Shown in pieces: positions 1-9,447 of a stretch of 64,000 bases of DNA. How positions within the stretch are numbered: position 1 is the first letter of the stretch; each line of letters starts with the position of its first letter. Source of the stretch: Bacillus sp. FJAT-29814 (GTDB lineage: Bacteria > Bacillota > Bacilli > Bacillales > Cytobacillaceae); NCBI RefSeq assembly GCF_001510715.1, contig NZ_LMTJ01000005.1, positions 672,138 through 736,137 of the forward strand. Reading direction: 5' to 3'. The notes under the pieces were generated by a model. That model was not told the DNA's origin and made no database searches. It saw nothing but the letters and a program-made list of their open reading frames with translations. Position numbers and translations under genes: made by a program.

Positions 1-168
1 CATTAGCGAAACATGTCCATTTGTATCCAAATAGGTTTGAACCCCGGCAATAACCCCGTTTTCTGCTTCGACTATCGCCTTTTGGTAGGAAATAACCCTT
101 CCTTCCGAAGTCACAAAACTGATAATATCCCCAAAACGATTACGATGCAGTGCAACAATTGTTTCCAA
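1..168 (-). CDS. DUF3892-like protein, 5' part only
   Basis: This is a minus-strand gene whose start is inside the window and whose 3' end lies to the left of position 1. A TTG start at 168 is preceded, on the minus strand, by GGAGG at 180-176 with 7-base spacing. The 56 visible codons are open and begin METIVALHRNRFGDIISF, followed by a Ser-Glu-Gly turn and a Tyr-Gln-Lys-Ala segment. This pattern (arginine-rich first strand, then a short strand-helix 'SYQKAIVEAENG') resembles the small DUF3892 family of Firmicutes, which has no known function. The family call is from memory and the C-terminus is missing. Confidence 0.6.
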   Translation of the reverse strand, partial: METIVALHRNRFGDIISFVTSEGRVISYQKAIVEAENGVIAGVQTYLDTNGHVSLM

Positions 169-225
169 GAGAATGCCTCCTTTGCCCTCTTATTCTTTCT
201 AAATTCTTGAAAAATAAACAAGGAG

Positions 226-253
226 ACGAAAAAACCTGCCAAGCCGGCAGGTT
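226..253 (-). terminator. Rho-independent terminator of metA
   Basis: An 8-bp GC-rich stem (AACCTGCC at 233-240 with GGCAGGTT at 246-253, 5-base loop) is followed on the minus strand by a run of T. It lies 11 bases beyond the metA stop and fits termination of metA transcription. Confidence 0.85.
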
Positions 254-263
254 CCTGTATTTC

Positions 264-1172
264 TTACTCCCATAAATAAGGAGTTTCCTGGTAAACATAA
301 TAATTAAGCCAGTTGGTAAAGAAAAGATGCCCATGAGACCGCCAACGATTAATCGGTGGCTGTGTCGGGTCATTATTAGGAAAATAGTTTACTGGTACAT
401 GAATCTCTAGCCCTTTATTGACATCGCGCTCATATTCCTGTGCTAATGTATCGGATTCATATTCCAAATGCCCGGTGATCATGACATGCTTCCGGTCACG
501 GGAAGAAATTAGCAATGCTCCGGCATCCTCCGAAGCGGCAAGCAGCTTCAAGTGTGCGTGGTTTTTGATGGCTTCAATAGAAACGTCGGTATAGCGGGAA
601 TGCGGTGCATAAAATTGATCATCGAACCCCCGTAATAATATATCACTCTGCTCAAAAATCTGATGGGAATAGATCCCGGAGCATTTTTGGGATAGTTCAA
701 ATTTCCGTATCCCGTAGTGATGGAATAGGGCAGCCTGAGCCCCCCAGCAAATATGTAGCGTGGAGGTAATGTTTCCTACAGTCCAATCCATGATTTCCTT
801 TAATTCAGCCCAATACTTTACCTGTTCAAATTCCAATAGCTCAACAGGGGCACCAGTAATAATCATGCCATCAAACTTTTGGTGTTTCACCTCGGAGAAG
901 GTTGTGTAAAATTGTTCAAGATGTTGTTTGCTTGTGTGTGTCGACTCATATGAAATCGTTTTTAGAAATTTTACATTCACCTGTAGCGGCGAATTGCCAA
1001 GAAGCCTTAAAAGCTGCGTTTCCGCCTTTTCTTTTTCGGGCATCAAGTTTAAAATCAGGATATTTAATGGGCGGATATCCTGGCTGACGGCTCGTTCATC
1101 GTCCATAATAAAAATATTTTCCTGTTCCAGAATTTCTCGTGCAGGTAATTGTTTAGGAATGTTAATCGGCAT
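264..1172 (-). CDS. metA: Homoserine O-acetyltransferase (MetA/HTS family)
   Basis: A 302-residue MetA that O-acylates homoserine in the first committed step of methionine synthesis in the cytoplasm. The nucleophile Cys142 sits in [16 protein letters not shown], and the His235/Glu237 pair is in [13 protein letters not shown]. Residue 111 is Glu, in [10 protein letters not shown]. In the Bacillus cereus enzyme Glu111 gives acetyl-CoA rather than succinyl-CoA use, so acetyltransferase activity is inferred. The start ATG at 1172 has GGGGAGAAGG just upstream. The length is normal for the family. No SAM-I riboswitch is visible in the 220-base spacer on its 5' side. B. subtilis also carries metA beside bsaA-ypgQ. 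Confidence 0.96.
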   Translation of the reverse strand: MPINIPKQLPAREILEQENIFIMDDERAVSQDIRPLNILILNLMPEKEKAETQLLRLLGNSPLQVNVKFLKTISYESTHTSKQHLEQFYTTFSEVKHQKFDGMIITGAPVELLEFEQVKYWAELKEIMDWTVGNITSTLHICWGAQAALFHHYGIRKFELSQKCSGIYSHQIFEQSDILLRGFDDQFYAPHSRYTDVSIEAIKNHAHLKLLAASEDAGALLISSRDRKHVMITGHLEYESDTLAQEYERDVNKGLEIHVPVNYFPNNDPTQPPINRWRSHGHLFFTNWLNYYVYQETPYLWE

Positions 1173-1401
1173 TTGCCTTCTCCCCTTCCTTATGAATATT
1201 ACTCTATATTACATTCGTACATTAACAGTGCATAAAATCTATGAGCTGTTTTTAAAAATTCAATATTTATATTATAAGCATTATTTGAAATTTAGAAAAG
1301 ATAATATTTGTTCACAAAAATTTATCGGAATGTAAACGCTCTTCTGATAAAATAAATGTAGCATGAAGAAATACTACAGAATGTGGGGGATTTATGTGGT
1401 A

Positions 1402-3084
1402 ATGGAAACGAATGTTAAGTCTGATATTGAAATTGCCCAAGCATCCAAAATGAAGCCTATTATCGAGATCGCAGCCAAGATTGGGTTAACAGAGGATGAT
1501 CTCGAACTTTTTGGCAAGTTTAAGGCCAAGCTTTCTACAGAAGCACTTGGCAAGCTAAAGACTAAACAAAGCGGGAAAATAATTCTTGTAACGGCAATCA
1601 GCCCAACTCCGGCCGGAGAAGGCAAGTCAACTGTTACAGTGGGATTGGGGGATGCATTTAACCGCCTTGGCAAAAAGGCAATGATTGCAATGCGCGAGCC
1701 TTCCTTGGGACCGACAATGGGCATTAAAGGCGGAGCAACCGGCGGCGGTTACTCACAGGTATTGCCGATGGAAGATATAAATCTTCACTTTACAGGAGAT
1801 CTGCATGCCATAACAACCGCTAACAACGCCTTGGCTGCATTGCTCGATAACCATCTCCAACAAGGGAATGCGCTGCAAATAGACGAGCGTCGGATTGTTT
1901 GGAAGCGGGCAGTTGATTTAAATGACCGTGCTCTTCGGAAAGTAGTGATTGGTCTTGGTGGCCCATTGCAGGGTGTACCGCGTGAAGATGGCTTCGATAT
2001 TACGGTTGCATCGGAAATCATGGCTGTATTATGTTTGGCATCAGATATTAAAGATTTAAAACTGCGCTTATCCCGAATTGTCGTGGCTTATAATTATAAC
2101 AAAGAGCCGGTAACCGTAGGGGATTTAGGGGTAGAAGGAGCATTAACCTTATTATTAAAGGATGCGGTTAAACCGAACCTTGTTCAAACGATCGAACACA
2201 CGCCTGCTCTTATCCATGGCGGCCCGTTTGCCAACATTGCCCATGGCTGCAATAGCGTCATTGCGACGGTAGCTGCATCAAAATTAGCTGATTATGTCAT
2301 TACCGAGGCAGGATTTGGTGCTGATTTGGGTGCTGAGAAATTCTTAAATATCAAATCAAGAAGTGCTGGAATCAAACCGGAAGCGGTTGTGGTAGTCGCG
2401 ACAATCCGGGCCTTGAAAATGCATGGCGGAGTGCCAAAAAACGAGCTGGCAAAAGAGAATATCCAGGCATTAACGCTCGGATTTGCCAACCTGCAAAAGC
2501 ATATCGAAACAATTAAAAGCTTTGGCCTTCCAGTTGTGGTGGCCATCAATAAATTTATAACCGACACAGACCTTGAGGTACAAACGTTATTGGATTGGTG
2601 CAATCGCGAAGGGGTTTCCGCCGCTTTAACCGAGGTTTGGGAAAAAGGCGGAGAAGGCGGCCTTAAACTTGCCGAAAAGCTGCTACTTGCAATGGAAAAA
2701 GAGGAAAACAATTTCCACCCATTATATAAATTGTCTGATTCAATCGAAACCAAAATTAGAACGATTGTCCAAAAGGTTTATGGCGGCCGGGATGTCGAGT
2801 TTTCTTCAAAAGCGAAAAAGCAATTGCTTGATTTTGAAAAGTTTGGCTGGTCAGATTTAGCCGTTTGTATGGCGAAAACACAATATTCATTTTCCGATGA
2901 CCCTGCTAAGCTTGGCAGACCGCAGGACTTCACAATTACAGTGAGAGAATTTAAACCGTCAATCGGTGCGGGCTTTATTGTCGCATTGACTGGGGAAGTC
3001 ATGACCATGCCTGGTCTGCCAAAAAAACCTGCAGCCTTAAATATGGATGTTGACGAAAACGGCAATGCCATCGGACTTTTCTAA
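1402..3084 (+). CDS. fhs: Formate-tetrahydrofolate ligase
   Basis: A 560-residue ATP-dependent ligase that makes 10-formyl-tetrahydrofolate from formate and THF, feeding one-carbon units to purine and fMet synthesis. The ATP-binding loop is [14 protein letters not shown], followed by the conserved stretch [20 protein letters not shown] and the C-terminal [15 protein letters not shown]. An in-frame ATG lies upstream at 1363, but GGGGGA at 1385-1390 favours GTG 1396 or ATG 1402, which gives the usual family length. It is divergent from metA. The gene may be co-transcribed with the next reading frame, 17 bases downstream. No THF-type riboswitch is evident. Confidence 0.95.
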   Translation: METNVKSDIEIAQASKMKPIIEIAAKIGLTEDDLELFGKFKAKLSTEALGKLKTKQSGKIILVTAISPTPAGEGKSTVTVGLGDAFNRLGKKAMIAMREPSLGPTMGIKGGATGGGYSQVLPMEDINLHFTGDLHAITTANNALAALLDNHLQQGNALQIDERRIVWKRAVDLNDRALRKVVIGLGGPLQGVPREDGFDITVASEIMAVLCLASDIKDLKLRLSRIVVAYNYNKEPVTVGDLGVEGALTLLLKDAVKPNLVQTIEHTPALIHGGPFANIAHGCNSVIATVAASKLADYVITEAGFGADLGAEKFLNIKSRSAGIKPEAVVVVATIRALKMHGGVPKNELAKENIQALTLGFANLQKHIETIKSFGLPVVVAINKFITDTDLEVQTLLDWCNREGVSAALTEVWEKGGEGGLKLAEKLLLAMEKEENNFHPLYKLSDSIETKIRTIVQKVYGGRDVEFSSKAKKQLLDFEKFGWSDLAVCMAKTQYSFSDDPAKLGRPQDFTITVREFKPSIGAGFIVALTGEVMTMPGLPKKPAALNMDVDENGNAIGLF

Positions 3085-3101
3085 AGGAGTCGACTGCGTT
3101 C

Positions 3102-3641
3102 ATGTTTGATCCAACTGCTTTCGATAATATGAAAGTCGTTATCGAGGGTTCCTTCTATGACCGTGACAGTGCCGGTCAGATTGTGATAACAGACCGGAAC
3201 GATATAATAAACCTTGCAAAAATGTCCCGCTTCTTTAATATTTTCTTGACACTGCCCGAAAAAAGTGGCCCGTCAGTCACCGCAAAGCTCGAACTGGAAT
3301 CGGGGCTTGAAAATCTGGCGGCGGAGTTGCTAGCCAGCTCCCAGGCGGGGCGGCTTCCCGGCTGTTTTATCAGACTGCAATTCTTTTTGGAACATGGAGA
3401 TGAAGTCAATGTTTACCAGGATATTGAAGCGATCTTCACTGAAATTTGGGGAGAGACAAGGAAAATCACCCAAGTTGTCGAATATAATCCATTAGCCAAG
3501 CCGAAACAAATCAGGAATGTTGTCACGGTCGAGTTCGACCGGCTGATTGGTGAGGAACAATTGGAGGATATCGTTGAAATGGTTGATTTTTTGGTAATCA
3601 CATTACAGCGATCGCGGGAGTATATTTACGGCAGAGAATAG
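3102..3641 (+). CDS. Uncharacterised 179-residue protein
   Basis: I do not recognise this family. It is a soluble, acidic, mixed alpha/beta protein with no signal peptide, transmembrane segment or cysteine motif. The start ATG at 3102 follows AAAGGAGTCGACTGCGTTC, a good ribosome site, 17 bases after fhs. The stop is 10 bases before bsaA, so fhs, this gene and bsaA look like one transcript. Codon use matches its neighbours. The co-transcription with fhs is the only clue to function. Confidence 0.8.
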   Translation: MFDPTAFDNMKVVIEGSFYDRDSAGQIVITDRNDIINLAKMSRFFNIFLTLPEKSGPSVTAKLELESGLENLAAELLASSQAGRLPGCFIRLQFFLEHGDEVNVYQDIEAIFTEIWGETRKITQVVEYNPLAKPKQIRNVVTVEFDRLIGEEQLEDIVEMVDFLVITLQRSREYIYGRE

Positions 3642-3651
3642 GGGGGAGCAG

Positions 3652-4146
3652 ATGTCTGTTTACAAATTTAAGGCCAAGACAATTGAAGGTGAGGAAATTT
3701 CATTAAAACAATACGAGAGAACTGTACTACTCATCGTCAATACCGCCAGCAAGTGCGGCTTTACACCACAATATAAGGAATTGCAGGGACTGTTTGAAAC
3801 CTATAAAGATCAAGGATTTAGTGTTTTAGGATTTCCATGCAATCAATTTATGGGCCAAGAACCCGGGAAAGAAGCCGATATTAAAACCTTTTGTGAATTA
3901 AATTATGGTGTAACATTTCCCATGTTTGCCAAGGTGGATGTAAATGGCGTCTATGCCCATCCGTTATTTGTTTATTTGAGAAAACAAACCCCCGGAGTTT
4001 TAGGGCTAAATACGGTTAAGTGGAATTTCACCAAATTTTTGGTTGACCGTGATGGAAAAGTGGTTAAGCGATACGCGCCTACTACAAAACCGAGCGATCT
4101 TGCAAAAGATATAGAAACATTGCTGCAAAAGAAGCCAGTTAAATAA
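3652..4146 (+). CDS. bsaA: Glutathione/thiol peroxidase (BsaA family)
   Basis: A 164-residue glutathione-peroxidase-fold enzyme that reduces hydroperoxides. In Bacillus, electrons probably come from thioredoxin or bacillithiol rather than glutathione. The peroxidatic Cys35 (not selenocysteine) is in NTASKCGFTPQY. The conserved FPCNQFMGQEPG and WNFTKFLVDRDG motifs supply the catalytic Gln, Trp and Asn. The start ATG has GGGGGGAG 6 bases upstream. The length is typical. The metA-bsaA neighbourhood matches B. subtilis, although fhs and an unknown gene are interposed here. Confidence 0.95.
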   Translation: MSVYKFKAKTIEGEEISLKQYERTVLLIVNTASKCGFTPQYKELQGLFETYKDQGFSVLGFPCNQFMGQEPGKEADIKTFCELNYGVTFPMFAKVDVNGVYAHPLFVYLRKQTPGVLGLNTVKWNFTKFLVDRDGKVVKRYAPTTKPSDLAKDIETLLQKKPVK

Positions 4147-4162
4147 CTGGTTTCTTTTTTTT
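4132..4162 (+). terminator. Rho-independent terminator after bsaA
   Basis: AAGCCAGTT (4132-4140) pairs with AACTGGTTT (4145-4153), with a 4-base loop, then C and a long T run. The stem overlaps the bsaA stop codon. Confidence 0.9.
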
Positions 4163-4246
4163 GGGCTTTTATAATATTTACAATTTCAAAAATTACAGTT
4201 ACTATTAGTAGTAGGTACTAATAAAAATTACAAGGGGAGATGACCG

Positions 4247-5090
4247 GTGGTAAAGACCGCTTGGGTTACAGATAGCACAGCTTATTTGGACGAAGAGTTA
4301 AGACCCGGATTTATATAGTGTTCCGTTATCGGTTATTTTAGATGGGGAGGAATTCGCTGACGGGATTGACCTTACCCCCCAACAATTGTTTGGAAGATTA
4401 AAAGAATTGAAACAGGCTCCAAAGACTTCACAACCATCAGTTGGCGCCTTTCAATCATTATTTGAACAGCTATCTAAGGATTATGATCAAATTGTTGCCG
4501 TGCATCTTTCGGGAAAGTTAAGCGGAACCGTTTCATCTGCTGAGCAAGCTGCCAAGCTGGTTGAGATACCGGTTACAATTGTTGATTCGCACATCCTTAC
4601 AATGCCAATGTCAGCGCTGTTGAAAAAGGGAATGGAGTTATTAGGTAACGGACGACCTTTGGATTCTGTTGTCAAAGAATTAGAAGCGCTTAAACTTACA
4701 AATGAGACTTATGTTCTTGTCGGAAGCCTTGAACAGTTGCATCGCGGCGGCAGAATGTCAGGGCTGCAATTTTTCCTTGGAAGCATGTTGAATGTAAAGC
4801 CGATCATTTCGTTTGATAACGGTGCCTTGTTTGCGAAGGAAAAAGTTAGAAGTGAGAAGAAGGCGAAAGATAAAATTCTCGATTACTTTAAGCGGGCTTA
4901 CGATAAACATCGGTTTAAAGAGGTTTATTTATTGTACGGACTTCATGAAGAACATACAACCGAGTGGAAGCGGGAGTTGCAGGAAAATTACCCTGAGCTA
5001 AAGGTGTATTTTGCCCCTTTAGGTGCTGTAATTGGTGTCCATGCTGGTGAAAATACCCTTGGGATCAGCTGGTTTAACGATCTAAAATAA
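4247..5090 (+). pseudogene. DegV-family fatty-acid-binding protein, frameshifted
   Basis: A GTG start at 4247, behind AAGGGGAGATGACC, opens a frame beginning VVKTAWVTDSTAYLDEELRP, the canonical DegV N-terminus. It stops at TAG 4316. Removing one C from the CCC at 4304-4306 restores a continuous DegV of about 280 residues: DLYSVPLSVILDGEEFADG runs straight into the open frame ending at 5090. The downstream part keeps SQPSVGAF, HLSGKLSGTVSSA and GRMSGLQFFLGSMLNVKP. DegV proteins bind fatty acids for FakA-type kinases. Either the gene is recently inactivated or the base call is wrong. An intact paralogue lies at 35980. Confidence 0.85.
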
Positions 5091-5099
5091 GCAGATTTC

Positions 5100-5130
5100 A
5101 ATAACCTCGATATATTTCGGGGTTATTTTT
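5100..5130 (+). terminator. Rho-independent terminator after degV paralogue
   Basis: AATAACCTCGA and TTTCGGGGTTATT form a stem followed by TTTTTCATTT. Confidence 0.8.
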
Positions 5131-5186
5131 CATTTCCTGTTCCTTTTCATGATAAAATAGCAAAGATGAAGGTAGGTGCTATAAAA

Positions 5187-5837
5187 GTGACTGAAATAAT
5201 AATTAAACAAACTGCGCAATTTGTCCACAATGAACTAAGTGAGGATTCTACCGGACATGATTGGTTCCATGTGGACCGTGTCCGCAAGAATGCATTATAT
5301 ATATCCAAAAAGGAAAGAACCGGCAATCCGTTCATTATCGAGATGGCGGCGCTGCTTCACGATATCCCTGATGAAAAGCTAAATGACAGTTTGGAAAAAG
5401 GGGAGCAAAAACTCGATCTTTTTTTACATACCCTACAACTCACTGATGGTGACAAACACCATATAAAGGAAATCATCAATACGATTTCCTATAAAGGCGG
5501 AAAGGGTGCAGAACTTACTTCAATTGAGGCGAAAATCGTCCAGGACGCGGATCGGCTTGATGCGATTGGCGCGATTGGGATTGCCAGGGCTTTCGCCTAT
5601 GGCGGTAAAAAGGGCCAGCAAATCTATAATCCAGCGATTCAAGTAAGAACAGACATGAATCTCGAAGAATATCGCAAAGGCAAATCTACCAGCATCCATC
5701 ATTTTTATGAAAAATTGTTGAAATTGAAAGATTTGTTAAATACAGAGACCGCCAAGGTTATGGCCGAAGAGCGTCATCAAATGATGGAGACATTTTTAGC
5801 ACAATTTTATCGGGAATGGAATGGTCAAGAGTCATGA
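5187..5837 (+). CDS. ypgQ: HD-domain phosphohydrolase (YpgQ)
   Basis: A 216-residue HD-superfamily metal-dependent phosphohydrolase. The metal ligands are visible as GHDWFHVDRV, LLHDIPDEK (the HD pair) and VQDADRLDAIGAIGIARAF. B. subtilis YpgQ is reported as a Mn-dependent pyrophosphohydrolase of (d)NTPs, so nucleotide-pool cleaning is likely by homology. I prefer GTG 5187, because GGTAGGTG lies 7-14 bases upstream, over the earlier ATG at 5166. The stop overlaps the next start as ATGA, indicating translational coupling to the ABC-F gene. Confidence 0.87.
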   Translation: MTEIIIKQTAQFVHNELSEDSTGHDWFHVDRVRKNALYISKKERTGNPFIIEMAALLHDIPDEKLNDSLEKGEQKLDLFLHTLQLTDGDKHHIKEIINTISYKGGKGAELTSIEAKIVQDADRLDAIGAIGIARAFAYGGKKGQQIYNPAIQVRTDMNLEEYRKGKSTSIHHFYEKLLKLKDLLNTETAKVMAEERHQMMETFLAQFYREWNGQES

Positions 5838-7723
5838 AAATGTTGACAGTAGAAAATGTTTCAAAAACATACGGCGAAAAACAATTATTTCAACAGATTT
5901 CCTTTACAATTGCCGAAAAAGAGCGGGTGGGACTGATCGGTGTTAATGGTACTGGAAAATCATCCTTATTAAAGATTGTTGCTGGAATCGACCAGCCGGA
6001 TGACGGGGCGGTTATTTCCGGAAAGGATTATACCATCTCCTACTTGCCGCAGCAGCCTGATTTCGCTTCTGATAAAACGGTATTGGAGCAAGTGTTTCAC
6101 GGCGATGCCCCGATCTTAAAACTGATGAGGGAATATGAAAATACCTTATTAGAATTGAATGATGCTCCCAACGATACCAGAATCCAAGACAACCTTTTCC
6201 GCGTGCAAAAACAAATGGATGCTATCGATGGCTGGGATGCCAGCACCAACGCAAAGTCGATTCTTACCAAATTGGGGATTGAAGATTTTAGCCAAAAGGT
6301 TGGCCATATGTCCGGCGGGCAAAAGAAAAGGGTTGCCTTGGCCGAGGTTTTAATTGCCGAACCCGATTTGTTGATTTTAGATGAGCCGACCAACCATCTT
6401 GATTTTGATACGGTGAAGTGGCTGGAGGATTATTTGAGCAGATATCAAGGCTCGATTTTGCTTGTCACCCACGATCGTTACTTTTTGGACCGAGTTACAA
6501 ACCGCATGTTTGAATTGGACGGCGGTAATCTTTACAGCTATAAAGGCAATTATGCTGCCTTCTTGGAATCAAAAGCAATTCGTGAAGAGAATGAAGCAGC
6601 CACTTATGAAAAACAAAAAAATCTGTTTAGAAGAGAGCTTGAATGGATTCGTCGCGGGGCTAAGGCCAGATCTACTAAGCAAAAGGCGAGGATTCAACGT
6701 TTTGATGAGTTGGATGACAAACTTTCGAGCGGTAAACCTTCGGGTGAAAAGCTCGATATCTCTTTAAACGGCAGCCGGCTCGGAAAGCAGGTGTTTGAGC
6801 TAAAGAACGGATCCAAACGTTACGGCTCGAAAACAATTCTTAACCAATTTGATTTGCTCGTAAAGCCTGGTGATCGAATTGGGATCATCGGCAAGAACGG
6901 AACCGGTAAATCCACGTTATTAAATATCCTTGCCAAGCGAATTGCTCTGGATGAAGGGGAGTTTATCATGGGGCAAACCGTGAAAATTGCCTACTATACC
7001 CAGGAAGGCGAGGATATGGACGAGAACAAGCGGATGATTGAATATATCAAGGAAACGGCGCAAATTGTCGAGACCTCTGATGGTAAAACGATATCTGCCG
7101 CACAAATGCTCGAGCGCTTCTTGTTTCCGTCCTATACCCACAGCACCCCGATCCGTAAACTATCAGGGGGAGAAAAACGCCGCTTGTATTTGTTAAAAAT
7201 ATTGATGACGGCACCAAATGTCCTGCTGCTCGACGAGCCAACCAATGATTTGGACACCCAGACCTTGACAGTGCTGGAAGACTATCTGGAAGAATTCCCT
7301 GGTGTTGTGATTACTGTTTCTCACGACCGCTATTTTCTCGATAAAGTGGCCGAACAGCTGCTGGTGCTCCAGGGAGAAGGGATTATTGATTCCTTCTATG
7401 GGAATTACAGCGAGTACTTAGAAAAAGAGGCTGCCCAGGAAGCACAAAAAACAACTGCCGCTTCAAAGCCTGTTGCAAAAGCTCCGGAAAAGGAAAAAAA
7501 GAAAAAAATGACCTTTAAGGAGACGAAAGAATGGGAAGAAATCGATGACATCATCGCCGAAACAGAAGCGGCAATTGAAGAAGTGTCGGCCGAAATGGCG
7601 ACAGCCGGCAGTGATTTTACAAAATTACAAGAATTAATGAAAAAAGAGGCAGAGCTAAACGAAAAGCTAGAATATTTAATGGAGCGCTGGGAATACCTCG
7701 CAGAACTTGCCGAAAGTATGTAA
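5834..7723 (+). CDS. yfmR: ABC-F translation factor (YfmR/Uup type)
   Basis: A 629-residue soluble ATPase with two ABC domains and no membrane segments. Both nucleotide sites are complete: GVNGTGKSS, MSGGQKKR and ILDEPTNHLD in the first; GKNGTGKST, LSGGEKRR and LLDEPTNDLD in the second. Between them is a linker rich in Arg and Lys (LEWIRRGAKARSTKQKARIQ). The C-terminus (from about residue 555) is a predicted charged coiled coil. ABC-F proteins of this class act in the ribosomal E site to relieve stalls. The length equals that of B. subtilis YfmR. The start is the ATG in the ATGA overlap with ypgQ. Confidence 0.9.
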   Translation: MKMLTVENVSKTYGEKQLFQQISFTIAEKERVGLIGVNGTGKSSLLKIVAGIDQPDDGAVISGKDYTISYLPQQPDFASDKTVLEQVFHGDAPILKLMREYENTLLELNDAPNDTRIQDNLFRVQKQMDAIDGWDASTNAKSILTKLGIEDFSQKVGHMSGGQKKRVALAEVLIAEPDLLILDEPTNHLDFDTVKWLEDYLSRYQGSILLVTHDRYFLDRVTNRMFELDGGNLYSYKGNYAAFLESKAIREENEAATYEKQKNLFRRELEWIRRGAKARSTKQKARIQRFDELDDKLSSGKPSGEKLDISLNGSRLGKQVFELKNGSKRYGSKTILNQFDLLVKPGDRIGIIGKNGTGKSTLLNILAKRIALDEGEFIMGQTVKIAYYTQEGEDMDENKRMIEYIKETAQIVETSDGKTISAAQMLERFLFPSYTHSTPIRKLSGGEKRRLYLLKILMTAPNVLLLDEPTNDLDTQTLTVLEDYLEEFPGVVITVSHDRYFLDKVAEQLLVLQGEGIIDSFYGNYSEYLEKEAAQEAQKTTAASKPVAKAPEKEKKKKMTFKETKEWEEIDDIIAETEAAIEEVSAEMATAGSDFTKLQELMKKEAELNEKLEYLMERWEYLAELAESM

Positions 7724-7797
7724 AGCATCATACATGAATGAACCTTATCCATTATGTTAAACTTGTAAAAGAATATTATGAGAATAAGGTGAGTAAG

Positions 7798-8937
7798 ATG
7801 AAAATTAAGTCCATCGAACCAACGCCAAGCCCAAACACAATGAAAATCAATCTTGATCAAGAGCTACCAATGGGCAAAAGCCATAATTATAAGAAGGAAA
7901 CAGCATCAGGAGCACCCGCAGTGATCCAAGCCATACTGCAAGTTGAGGGCATTAAGGGCGTTTACCATGTTGCCGATTTTTTAGCCGTTGAACGCAACGC
8001 CAAGTTTGACTGGAAGGAACTGCTGCCACAGGTCCGTCAGGCATTCGGTGAGAAGGCACAAGGGACGGAACACACCGAAACGGCCATCAACGACCACTTT
8101 GGTGAGATAAAAGTGGAGGTCCAGATGTTCAAAGGGATTCCACTTCAAGTAAAATTAACCGATGGAACTGCTGAAAAAAGGTTCGGCATGCCCGACTACT
8201 TTTTAAAGGCTAGAGAAAAAGCACAGCTTCCAGAGGATAACTATATTTTGCTGCGGAAATGGGATAATAAAGGGGTTCGTTATGGCGAAATGGATCAAGT
8301 CGGGCCGGAGGTAGTTGAGGAATTGATTGCTGCCTATCCGATTGAGCGTCTTGACGAGCTGGTTCAAAAGGCGCAAACACCTGATTCCACAACCGAGTTA
8401 AAACAAAAACGCCCTCGAAAAAAGGTCGCGTTGGAAGATTTGCAATTTCCTGACTGGCAAATCCGTTATCAACTCCTCGAGCAAATGGATGACCCGGAAA
8501 TGGACGATTTGCCTGTACTGGAAAAGGCCCTTTCTGATGGAAAGCCATCCATTCGCAGATTAGCCACTGTTTATTTGGGAATGATTGAGGATAAAGCCGT
8601 ATTGCCGCTGTTATATAAAGCTCTTAAAGACAAGACGGTGACAGTCCGCAGAACCGCAGGAGATTGCTTGTCAGATCTAGGATTCCCTGAAGCCCAGGAC
8701 GAGATGGCCAAGGCGTTGAAAGATCCAAGCAAATTGGTACGCTGGCGAGCAGCAATGTTTCTTTACGAAGTTGGCGACGAACGAATCCTTCCGTCCTTGA
8801 AGGCAGCAGAAAATGACCCCGAATTCGAGGTCAGCATGCAAATTAAAATGGCGATTGAACGAATCGAAGGCGGCGAAGAAGCAAAAGGCTCTGTCTGGAA
8901 ACAAATGACAGAAGCAAGAAAATCAGAAAAAGAATAA
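7798..8937 (+). CDS. ypgR: NifU-N/HEAT-repeat protein (YpgR, 'virulence factor C' family)
   Basis: A 379-residue protein with an N-terminal Nfu/NifU-N type domain (IEPTPSPNTMKINLD, residues 5-20, then a domain to about residue 90) and C-terminal HEAT-like repeats from about residue 220 (DGKPSIRRLATVYLGMI, DKTVTVRRTAGDCLSDL, DPSKLVRWRAAMFLYEV). It is related to the conserved virulence factor C family. The biochemical role is unknown; HEAT repeats suggest protein binding. The start ATG 7798 has AAGGTGAG upstream and gives the Nfu-type N-terminus. Another ATG at 7738 would add a poorly conserved leader. brxA follows within 20 bases. Confidence 0.85.
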   Translation: MKIKSIEPTPSPNTMKINLDQELPMGKSHNYKKETASGAPAVIQAILQVEGIKGVYHVADFLAVERNAKFDWKELLPQVRQAFGEKAQGTEHTETAINDHFGEIKVEVQMFKGIPLQVKLTDGTAEKRFGMPDYFLKAREKAQLPEDNYILLRKWDNKGVRYGEMDQVGPEVVEELIAAYPIERLDELVQKAQTPDSTTELKQKRPRKKVALEDLQFPDWQIRYQLLEQMDDPEMDDLPVLEKALSDGKPSIRRLATVYLGMIEDKAVLPLLYKALKDKTVTVRRTAGDCLSDLGFPEAQDEMAKALKDPSKLVRWRAAMFLYEVGDERILPSLKAAENDPEFEVSMQIKMAIERIEGGEEAKGSVWKQMTEARKSEKE

Positions 8938-8957
8938 AGAATGGAGTGTTGGAAAAA

Positions 8958-9392
8958 ATGTCAAGTGCGTATGAAGAGTATATGAAACAAATTATTCAGC
9001 CGATGCGAGCTGAACTGACAAGTGCTGGCTTTGAAGAACTCACCACTGCAGAGGATGTAGAGAAATTTATGGAATCTACCGATGGAACTGCACTTGTAGT
9101 CGTCAATTCCGTTTGCGGCTGCGCGGCTGGTTTGGCCCGTCCCGCGGTGACACAGGCAGTCCAGAACAGCGGCAAGAAACCGGACCATTTGGTAACTGTA
9201 TTTGCCGGACAGGATAAGGAAGCGACTGCTAAAATGCGCGAATACTTTGAAGGAATTGAGCCATCATCCCCATCGATGGCCCTCGTGAAAGATAAAAAGG
9301 TGGTTCACTTTATTCCGCGCCACGATATCGAAGGCATGCCGATGGAAACCGTCATGCAAAACGTGCTTGGTGCAATCGAAAAATATTGCTGA
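8958..9392 (+). CDS. brxA: Bacilliredoxin BrxA
   Basis: A 144-residue thioredoxin-fold protein with the characteristic Cys-Gly-Cys active site in NSVCGCAAGLARPAV. It removes bacillithiol mixed disulfides from proteins after oxidative stress (YphP/BrxA family). The sequence from MSSAYEEYM onward, and the total length, match the family, so ATG 8958 is chosen over in-frame GTG 8946 and TTG 8949. It follows ypgR by 20 bases and ends in a strong terminator. In B. subtilis ilvD sits between ypgR and yphP; it is absent here. Confidence 0.95.
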   Translation: MSSAYEEYMKQIIQPMRAELTSAGFEELTTAEDVEKFMESTDGTALVVVNSVCGCAAGLARPAVTQAVQNSGKKPDHLVTVFAGQDKEATAKMREYFEGIEPSSPSMALVKDKKVVHFIPRHDIEGMPMETVMQNVLGAIEKYC

Positions 9393-9394
9393 CA

Positions 9395-9424
9395 GAAAGG
9401 ACGATGATCAGTCGTCCTTTTTTG
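9395..9424 (+). terminator. Rho-independent terminator after brxA
   Basis: AAGGACGA (9397-9404) pairs with TCGTCCTT (9411-9418), followed by T6. Confidence 0.9.
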
Positions 9425-9447
9425 GCAAATAGGAATGGATTGATACG

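Noticed and set aside
928..1335. 135-codon plus-strand ORF overlapping metA
   Set aside because: It is antisense to a fully conserved enzyme, without a ribosome site, and runs into AT-rich intergenic DNA.
1332..1345. Possible CcpA cre site (TGTAAACGCTCTTC) before fhs
   Set aside because: It matches the recalled cre consensus at only 12 of 14 positions and misses the conserved final CA.
1173..1401. Expected SAM-I (S-box) riboswitch or T-box upstream of metA
   Set aside because: The spacer is AT-rich, lacks the conserved S-box core and has no terminator on the metA side.
7405..7860. 151-codon minus-strand ORF antisense to the yfmR 3' end
   Set aside because: It is Ser/Phe-rich, the mirror of Glu/Lys-rich coiled-coil codons, has no ribosome site and overlaps a clear gene.
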